This document shows, piece after piece, positions 58,478 to 64,000 of a DNA stretch of 64,000 nucleotides. The notes under the pieces are model-generated. The model worked only from the letters and a program-made list of their open reading frames with translations. It did not search any database and was not told where the DNA came from. The stretch is from Bog-793 sp050013835 (GTDB lineage: Bacteria > Actinomycetota > Acidimicrobiia > Acidimicrobiales > Bog-793). Both the position numbers and the translations under genes were made by a program. The DNA is taken from positions 76,497 through 140,496 of the forward strand of contig JBEKEM010000009.1 in assembly GCA_050013835.1 (NCBI GenBank), given 5' to 3'. Numbering within the stretch: the stretch's first letter is position 1; every line of letters begins with the position of its first letter.

Positions 58478-59506
58478 CTACAGGCGGGTCGTCGAGTCAC
58501 GGTGTGCCACAGCCTTCCTCAACGCAGTGACCTCCGCGAGCATCCACGACTGGTAGTCATAGCCGGGCACCGGCATCGTCTCGTACACCCCGATGACCGG
58601 AATATGCGCATTCTGAGCATCGGTGATGAAGCTCTGGGTGAGTGAATCCGTTACCTGCTGGTTGTAGACGAAAACCTTGACTTTGTGCTGAGAGAACAGG
58701 CTCTCCTGGGTAGTCACGTCCTGCGGCGACGGGTCGACGCCGTTCATGATGTCCGCCTGCAGGGTGAACGGAGTCTTGTTCTCGGTAGCGGCTGCCTCGA
58801 GCATGTAATCCGCCACGGGCTCCGTCGTCGCGACCGGCGTCTCCGGGTACGTCGCCTTGAATCTCGCAATCGCCTGGAGCCAGGGATGGAGCGAGGTGAC
58901 GAACGTCTCGACGTTGGACCTGAAGTAGGCGGCGTGCGACGGCTTTATCGAGGAGAAGTCGGCGGCGAGTTTGCGGGCAACGGCCGGCATCGTGATCGGG
59001 TTGTACCAAAGGTGCGGGTTGGTCGTGCTGTCCGGGAGGCCCAGCAGGTGCTGCACGTTGATGACGTAGCGCTTGCCGTTCGGGGACGCCGACTCGATCC
59101 TGGTCATGAACTCGTCGTAACCGAGTCCGTTTTGGATGACGACCTGAGCGGAGCTGACGGCCTGGGCGACTCCGGGCGAGACCTCGTAGGTGTGCGGGTC
59201 CGTGTTGGGATTGCTCTCGACTGAGTCGACCGTGACGAACCTCCCACCGATCTGTGACGCGACGTTGCCGTATTCGTCCTCCGCCGCCACGACGGCGACC
59301 TTCCCGTCCGTCGCGCGACCGACTGCTGCCGGACGCTCGCCGAATCCGGCGACCGTTACGACCACGGCCAGGACGAGCACCCCCACCGCAGTGACTCGTC
59401 GGATCTCCTGCTGTGAGTCCGTACAGCGCTCCTTCCCGTAAGGACGTCGCGGCACGGCTGACTTCGTCGGCGTCCCACCCCCGGCGAAACGGGGCTGACC
59501 GCGCAT
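58478..59506 (-). CDS. Metal-binding receptor of the Zn/Mn ABC transporter (cluster A-I)
   Basis: The 342-residue protein has a basic start and a signal helix VTAVGVLVLAVVVTVAGFG without a lipobox Cys. The two lobes carry metal ligands: His in NTDPHTYEVSP, His in TTNPHLWYNP, then Glu in ATTEPVADYM where zinc-specific ZnuA has His, and Asp near VPGYDYQSWM. His-His-Glu-Asp is the PsaA/TroA set, used for Mn and Zn. No His-rich loop. Divergently oriented to SmtB-like and Zur-like genes, which probably control it. Confidence 0.9.
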   Translation of the reverse strand: MRGQPRFAGGGTPTKSAVPRRPYGKERCTDSQQEIRRVTAVGVLVLAVVVTVAGFGERPAAVGRATDGKVAVVAAEDEYGNVASQIGGRFVTVDSVESNPNTDPHTYEVSPGVAQAVSSAQVVIQNGLGYDEFMTRIESASPNGKRYVINVQHLLGLPDSTTNPHLWYNPITMPAVARKLAADFSSIKPSHAAYFRSNVETFVTSLHPWLQAIARFKATYPETPVATTEPVADYMLEAAATENKTPFTLQADIMNGVDPSPQDVTTQESLFSQHKVKVFVYNQQVTDSLTQSFITDAQNAHIPVIGVYETMPVPGYDYQSWMLAEVTALRKAVAHRDSTTRL

Positions 59507-59521
59507 GATGGCATACTAACC

Positions 59522-59574
59522 GTAACGGGAACCATTACAGCTACTAACATAGTGCTGTCCTTATATAACTATGT
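59522..59574. promoter_or_regulatory. Two dyads between the metal transporter and smtB-zur
   Basis: In an AT-rich 82-bp divergent promoter region, 59522-59538 (GTAACGGGAACCATTAC) is an imperfect palindrome of the Fur/Zur size. 59547-59553 and 59568-59574 form a perfect 7-bp inverted repeat (ACATAGT and ACTATGT, 14 nt apart), as ArsR/SmtB operators have. Both regulators are encoded next door. Confidence 0.5.
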
Positions 59575-59588
59575 GCTAATGAGGTGGC

Positions 59589-59906
59589 GTGGAGGAGACG
59601 GCCCGCCGTGACGTCGTCGTGAGAGCCGCGGAGCTGCTCAGGGCGCTGGGAGCCGAGGTGCGGATGGCCGTGGTCGTCGAGCTGAGCATCGCCCCGCGCT
59701 GTGTGCGCGAACTCCAGGCCGCGCTGCGCAGCCATGGCCGCGAGGTGAGCCAGCCGTTACTCTCGCAGCATCTGAGGGTCCTCCGGGACGCCGGCGTCGT
59801 CACCACGACACGGGCGGGAACGGAGATCAACTACCAACTCGCAGATGACCGCATCGGTCACCTCGTCAACGACGCGATGCGCCACGCCCAGAAGGAGGAG
59901 CGGTGA
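59589..59906 (+). CDS. smtB: ArsR/SmtB-family metalloregulator
   Basis: A 105-residue winged-helix repressor: AAELLRALGAEVRMAVVVELSIAPRCVRELQAAL, then the recognition helix VSQPLLSQHLRVLRDAGVVTTTRAGTEINYQLAD, and a C-terminal DRIGHLVNDAMRHAQKEE whose Asp, His, His and Glu fit the alpha-5 zinc site. In mycobacteria the same smtB-zur pair is zinc-controlled, with SmtB lifting repression when zinc is high. GTG 59589; it overlaps the Fur-family gene by 4 nt. Confidence 0.9.
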   Translation: MEETARRDVVVRAAELLRALGAEVRMAVVVELSIAPRCVRELQAALRSHGREVSQPLLSQHLRVLRDAGVVTTTRAGTEINYQLADDRIGHLVNDAMRHAQKEER

Positions 59907-60343
59907 CCAAGGAAGTGGAAGGCGTGGCTTCCCGGACACCTCGGGAACGACTGACCCGCCAGAAGCGCGCGCTCGCCGGCGTCCTCGAGACCTCGGACTC
60001 GTTCCAGTCCGCCCAGGAACTCTTCACGCAGCTGCGCTCCCGCGGTGAGAACGTCGGGCTTACGACGATCTACAACCAGCTGCGCGCCCTGGTGGACGCC
60101 GGCGAGGTGGACGTGCTGCGCTCCGACGACGGGGAGTCGCGCTACCGCCGATGCGGGTCGGCGCACCACCATCACCACCTCGTATGCCGAGAGTGCGGCA
60201 CCACGGTGGAGGTCCAGGACCTGGAGGTCGAGCGGTGGGCGACCCGCATCGCGAAGGCCAACGGCTTCAGCGGCACCACCCATACGATCGAGATCGTCGG
60301 AACCTGCGCCAGCTGCATGACGAAAGGGTCCCCGACGGGCTAG
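59903..60343 (+). CDS. zur: Fur-family zinc uptake regulator
   Basis: A 146-residue Fur-family repressor: winged helix RLTRQKRALAGVLETSDSFQSAQELFTQLRSRGENVGLTTIYNQLRALVDAGEV, then YRRCGSAHHHHHLVCRECGTTVEVQD with the His-rich metal site and CREC, and CASC near the end, the four Cys of the structural zinc site. The SmtB partner and the adjacent zinc/manganese importer support Zur rather than Fur or Mur. GTG 59903 in a 4-nt overlap. Confidence 0.9.
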   Translation: MTKEVEGVASRTPRERLTRQKRALAGVLETSDSFQSAQELFTQLRSRGENVGLTTIYNQLRALVDAGEVDVLRSDDGESRYRRCGSAHHHHHLVCRECGTTVEVQDLEVERWATRIAKANGFSGTTHTIEIVGTCASCMTKGSPTG

Positions 60344-60486
60344 CGGCACCGGCTGTGCGTCGTGACGGCCGGGTACTGTCCGAGGCGCGTCGACCCCGGC
60401 GCCAACGCCGATGACCCCGGACCCGATCCCGCCGTCCGCCGTCTCGAGCCCGTCGAACGGTACCGGGCGTGCTACCGGGAGACCGG

Positions 60487-61662
60487 CTAACTGTCTACCG
60501 TCCCTTGCTCCGGCTCGGAGAAGGCTGGCCGCAAAGCGAACCCGCCACGCTGGGCGCGCTGGGTCGCGGCTGCGGACTCCCAACGCTGCTCGATGCGCCC
60601 GAACCGCCAGATGGACAGGGCGGCGACCCAGACCACGACGAACAGCCCGGCGATGATGAACCCCGCGACGTTGATGTTGAAACCGGCAAAGAAGGCCCAG
60701 AAGCCCCCGCCGAGATGGAGCTCAGTCGACACAAGCCCGAGGATCTCGAACGTGCCGACGGCGAGGGCGACCACAACCGAGAGTCCCGTGATCGCGAGGT
60801 TGTAGTAGACCTTGCGGACCGGCTGGGCGAAGGCCCACCCGTAGGCGAAGTTCATGAACGAGCCGTCGATCGTGTCGAGCAGCGTCATCCCGGCGGTGAA
60901 GAGAACCGGGAGCGACAGGACCGCGTACCACGGCAACGACGCCTCGGCGGCCCCCGCCGTCGCGGCCAGGAGAGCGACCTCGGTCGCCGTGTCGAACCCC
61001 AGCCCGAACAGCACCCCGACCGGGTACATCTGCCAGGGTCTCGTGATCGCCCCGAGACGCCTGCCGAGGATCCGGAACATGAAGCCCCGCGCTTGCAGCT
61101 TCTGTTCGAGCTCGTCCTCAGCAAAGAGGCCGCGCCGCATGCCCGCGAAGATCCGCGCGATCCCGACGAGGATGACCAGGTTCATAGCCGCGATCAGGTA
61201 GAGGAACGAGCCCGAGACCGCCGTCCCGAACACTCCGCCGAAGCTCTGCAGCGCCGAGTGCGGATCCCGCACGACACCGAAGACCCCCCTGGCAGCGAAC
61301 GTCAAGGCAACGCCCAGGCCGACGACGACCGTCGAATGGCCGAGCGAGAAGAAGAACCCGACGCTGAGCGGCCGCTCCTCCTCCGCCATGAGCTTCCGGG
61401 TGGTGTTGTCGATCGCCGAGATGTGATCAGCGTCGAAGGCGTGGCGCAGGCCCAGCGTGTAGGCGGTGACGGCGACCCCGACCCCGAGAAGCCTGTAGTG
61501 CGCCGGGAGGACGGCGAGCACGAAGACACCCCAGCCCACGAGGTGCAGCAGCGCGATCACGGCGGTCATGCCGCCCACCCGGCACCACTCGGCGCCGCTG
61601 AGCGGTTCGCGCGCGGTCCCCGGCCAGCCACCCCCTACGGCCGTCCCGGTCGACACGCCCAT
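60487..61662 (-). CDS. Nickel/cobalt permease, NiCoT family
   Basis: A secondary transporter with eight predicted helices and 391 residues. RHAFDADHISAIDNTTRKLM holds the HxxxxDH signature of helix 2, followed by FFFSLGHSTVVVGLGVAL and FGLGFDTATEVALL (the second signature), and LFTAGMTLLDTIDGSFMNFAYGWAF. Nickel versus cobalt cannot be decided from sequence. ATG 61662 is chosen; TTG 61683 would add seven residues. It converges on zur. Nickel would be needed for the LarC product encoded at 21538. Confidence 0.92.
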   Translation of the reverse strand: MGVSTGTAVGGGWPGTAREPLSGAEWCRVGGMTAVIALLHLVGWGVFVLAVLPAHYRLLGVGVAVTAYTLGLRHAFDADHISAIDNTTRKLMAEEERPLSVGFFFSLGHSTVVVGLGVALTFAARGVFGVVRDPHSALQSFGGVFGTAVSGSFLYLIAAMNLVILVGIARIFAGMRRGLFAEDELEQKLQARGFMFRILGRRLGAITRPWQMYPVGVLFGLGFDTATEVALLAATAGAAEASLPWYAVLSLPVLFTAGMTLLDTIDGSFMNFAYGWAFAQPVRKVYYNLAITGLSVVVALAVGTFEILGLVSTELHLGGGFWAFFAGFNINVAGFIIAGLFVVVWVAALSIWRFGRIEQRWESAAATQRAQRGGFALRPAFSEPEQGTVDS

Positions 61663-61811
61663 CGCGTCACCCAGGCTAGCCAAATGCGAACGGCACGCAA
61701 CTAGGTGCCGTCTGCAGCAGCGGGCCCGATCTCGGGCCGGGGCACGCCGTGCGACGCCGGCTTCGCAGTCCCCGCGAGACGGGAATTCGGACGACCGCTG
61801 GGCGGTCGCGA

Positions 61812-62828
61812 TTAAAGCGTGCGCGCCGAGAAGTCGGCGCCCGCCTCCTTCAGGAGGTCGAGCAGCTCCTCGTCGTGAAGGAGGCCGGCCTGCGAGCCGA
61901 GCTCGTGCGAGACGCTCATGAAGTTCGGCGGCGCCCAGTGCAGGGCCTCCGCTAACGGCAGGCCCCGGATGAGCGCGACGACCAGCGTCGCCGCGAAGGC
62001 ATCACCCGCACCAGTCCGGTCGAGCGGCGCCGATGAGTCGGGGAACGGGGGCACGAGGTATCGCTCACTCCCGTCGCTCGCGACGGCGCCCCCAATGTCG
62101 TCGAGGACGACGACCTGCCGCGGGCCGAGCGTCAGCAGCAGATCCAGCAGTTTGGCGGAGTCGGTCACCTGGCCTCCGGCGACCGCGACTGCCTGAGCGC
62201 GTTCACACACGAGGACCTCCGCCCGCCTGTAAAGGCGCGCCAGGCGTTCGACACCGGCCTCGATCTGGAACGTTCCGGGCTGGAATGCCACCCGGACCGA
62301 CGGGTTCTCGTCGAGCCAGTCGGCCACCTGGTCCTGGTAGTCGAGGGCGTGCGATCCGAGCGAGGTGAGGTACAGCCAGCTCGGAACTTCGCTCGGGCGG
62401 AGGTGGGGCCAGTGGTAGTCGTACTCCTCGTGCCAGACGAGGATGGTCCGCTCCCCGTGGAACGAGAGCACGAAGTTCCGGTTCGTGTGCGCCGGCGAAT
62501 CGATGCGGACGAGGCGCGTGTCGACCCGCTCGGTGTGCAGCGCCCCGAGCAGGTCGCGTCCCAGCTCGTCGTGGGCGAGGAAACTCGCCAACGCGACCCG
62601 GAGCCCGAGGCGGGACATCGCCACGGCGGCGTTGGCCGCACTCCCTCCGGCCTCGACGGTGGTCGCCCGCTCGTAGGGGACCTTCGCCCCCAGGGGGAAC
62701 GCGAGCCAGGTCCCCCGCTCGTCGACGCGCCGTTCCACCTGACCGTCGGGCAACCGGATGAACAAGTCCGTCGCGACATCGCCAACGCTGATCACGTCGT
62801 ATCGCTGAGCCGGGGTCACGTAGCCCAT
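61812..62828 (-). CDS. PfkB-family carbohydrate kinase
   Basis: A 338-residue ribokinase-like sugar or nucleoside kinase. DVISVGDVATDLFIRLPDG starts the fold, VEAGGSAANAAVAMSRLGLRVALAS is PfkB signature 1, and PLDRTGAGDAFAATLVVALIRGLPLAEAL is signature 2 with the catalytic Asp and anion hole GAGD. An insertion HEEYDYHWPHLRPSEVPSWLY is characteristic of an actinobacterial subgroup of unknown substrate. ATG 62828 has GGAGGAG upstream. Nothing in the neighbourhood tells the substrate. Confidence 0.88.
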   Translation of the reverse strand: MGYVTPAQRYDVISVGDVATDLFIRLPDGQVERRVDERGTWLAFPLGAKVPYERATTVEAGGSAANAAVAMSRLGLRVALASFLAHDELGRDLLGALHTERVDTRLVRIDSPAHTNRNFVLSFHGERTILVWHEEYDYHWPHLRPSEVPSWLYLTSLGSHALDYQDQVADWLDENPSVRVAFQPGTFQIEAGVERLARLYRRAEVLVCERAQAVAVAGGQVTDSAKLLDLLLTLGPRQVVVLDDIGGAVASDGSERYLVPPFPDSSAPLDRTGAGDAFAATLVVALIRGLPLAEALHWAPPNFMSVSHELGSQAGLLHDEELLDLLKEAGADFSARTL

Positions 62829-63078
62829 CTCGCTCCTCCCGTCGCCACCTCATCCCCCGGCCCCGGGCAGGTCCCGTGACGAGGGTCCCGGTGGCGCCGA
62901 CTGCCTTCGACTTGACCCAACTCTAGGTTCGGGCCGGCGGGAGGGTCGTCGACTCACCTGGGTTCGTCACGCGTGTCGCCAGCACTCCCCGGTTCTCCTT
63001 CAGCCCGCCGCGCTGGAAAGACTTACCCTTGTGGTCCGGCATCGGTTGTGACCTGCCGGCACGAAAGGACGGGCGGAC

Positions 63079-63582
63079 ATGGAAACGGAAATGCCAGAAG
63101 TGCAGAGTGCGAGCCACCACGCGCGCTCGACTGTGCCGCGGTTCAGCTTGGGGGTGGCAGGACTCCTCATCGCCGTCCTCGGTGCGTGGGGCGGAATCGT
63201 TCCGTTCATCGGCCCGACCTTCGGATACAGCGCCGACGGGTCAGGATCCTGGTACTGGGATCTCGCTCACGCGCTGCTGTCCCTTGCCCCTGGCGCGGCA
63301 GCCCTGTTGGTGGGGCTGCTGATCATGGCGGGCGCAGGGACGAAGCTGTTCCACAACGCCCTGACCGGCTTCGCCGGTTTCGTCGCGATGCTCGCCGGAG
63401 CGTGGTTTGTCATCGGCATGGTGGCGTGGCCGGTCCTCTACAACTCCGGTGTCATCGCCCCGGCCACACCGTCGACCCTCCTCGAGGAGTTCGCCGGCTA
63501 CTACGGCGGGGTCGGCTGCCTGCTCATCGCGCTGGGGGCCTTCGTCCTCGGCAGGTCGGCTTCCGCCCAGCGAGCCGCCTGA
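63079..63582 (+). CDS. Four-helix membrane protein of unknown function
   Basis: A 167-residue protein with helices at about 22-42, 62-85, 93-118 and 138-157, short loops and GSGSWYWDLAHALLSLAPGAAALLVGLL between helix 1 and 2. The Asp-His of DLAHALL is conserved-looking but I do not recognise the family. ATG 63079 with AAAGGACGGGCGGAC upstream. Confidence 0.65.
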   Translation: METEMPEVQSASHHARSTVPRFSLGVAGLLIAVLGAWGGIVPFIGPTFGYSADGSGSWYWDLAHALLSLAPGAAALLVGLLIMAGAGTKLFHNALTGFAGFVAMLAGAWFVIGMVAWPVLYNSGVIAPATPSTLLEEFAGYYGGVGCLLIALGAFVLGRSASAQRAA

Positions 63583-64000
63583 CCGAACTCGATCGCTGAT
63601 TGCCCTGGGGACCGCGGTCGGTCTCCGGGGCTCGGTCCTTCGTCGCCCCCTTCAGGAGAGTGTCGCCAGTCGCCCTCCGCGCGGATTCCAGGTGCAAACA
63701 CGCAGGCCACGGCTTTGCCTATGGGGACATTTCGTATAGGCCGGTCTCGCGCTCGCGACGGTTACCTGCGCCCGACGGGCACTTCGAAGGCAGCACGCCG
63801 AATGTCATCTACCGGCACATGAAGGCGACCCTCAACCACACCAGCTGTCGAGCATTCTGGGGCACTCGTCAAAGCGCATAACGCCAACTCGGGCGCGAAC
63901 GCGCGCGTTCCGCGCCTCGGCGTTCTGTGCTTGCCGAAACAGAGATCGAGAACTAGGCCTCGACGAGGATTACGAGGGTTTCTGGCAACACGCCGTCGTG
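63583..64000. other. 418-bp right-edge stretch without a clear gene
   Basis: A 93-codon frame from 63600 has no plausible composition and I reject it. At the very edge, on the minus strand, 64000-63952 reads a short frame ending LPETLVILVEA and a TAG stop. This could be the C-terminus of a gene outside the window, but 16 codons are too few to call. Confidence 0.35.

Noticed and set aside
62920..62945. MerR-like dyad around TTGACCCAACTCTAGGTTC
   Set aside because: The symmetry is weak and no -10 element lies 19-20 bp downstream of the TTGACC on either strand.
63600..63881. 93-codon frame near the right edge
   Set aside because: No start signal, no hydrophobic or domain pattern, and composition like other shadow frames.

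Overview
This window is high-GC, gene-dense actinobacterial chromosome. The evidence is a mycothiol-type SigR/RsrA pair, a HExxH protein of the F420-associated metalloprotease family next to tilS, clpS followed by a DUF2017 gene, a SmtB-Zur regulator pair, SenX3/RegX3, and the actinobacterial order tilS-hpt-folE-folP-folB-folK-panC-coaX-lysS-clpC. A deep-branching actinobacterium such as Acidimicrobiia is my inference. I see no rRNA, CRISPR array, transposase or integrase.

Left part (1-14.5 kb): the 5' part of clpC, a polyprenyl diphosphate synthase, then a long minus-strand cofactor cluster. In transcription order it reads sigR, rsrA, metalloprotease, tilS, hpt, folE, folP, a dual-specificity-phosphatase-like gene without its catalytic cysteine, folB, folK, panC, nadB, nadC, coaX, lysS. 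Many neighbours overlap by about 4 nt, which suggests translational coupling. The cluster makes folate, pantothenate/CoA and NAD and charges tRNA-Lys.

14.6-26 kb is a mixed stretch: a secreted PKD-like protein, a membrane protein, agmatine deiminase with putrescine carbamoyltransferase, a hicAB toxin-antitoxin pair whose toxin carries a 1-nt frameshift, tRNA-Thr(CGT), lepB, tRNA-Ser(TGA), larB-larC for the nickel-pincer cofactor, a Thr-rich anchored surface protein, a UDP-sulfoquinovose synthase homologue, tRNA-Thr(TGT) and a VOC protein.

26-40.8 kb: hemE, ferrochelatase, protoporphyrinogen/coproporphyrinogen oxidase and an apolipoprotein N-acyltransferase homologue with Ser in place of the catalytic Cys. 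A 459-bp block bounded by a perfect 17-bp inverted repeat follows, then gtrA, tesB, a membrane protein, tatA, a fused two-subunit 2-oxoacid dehydrogenase E1, and the phosphate transporter in the order pstB-S-C-A.

40.8-46.8 kb: a compact five-gene type IV secretion/conjugation-like operon (pilin-like protein, VirB6/TrbL, SCO6880-like, VirB4, VirD4/TraG) with no relaxase. It lies between pst and the divergent senX3-regX3 phosphate-sensing genes.

47-64 kb: senX3-regX3, clpS-DUF2017, a tRNA-Glu/Asp/Phe cluster split by a diguanylate cyclase gene with a degenerate copy of the tRNA-Glu 3' end at its far side, purF, a PHP phosphoesterase, PPK2, and a Zn/Mn ABC transporter with two permeases that is divergent from SmtB-like and Zur-like regulators. 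A nickel/cobalt permease, a PfkB sugar kinase and a small membrane protein complete the window. Phosphate (pst, senX3/regX3, ppk2) and transition metals (tro/znu, zur, NiCoT, larBC) are the recurring themes of the right half.
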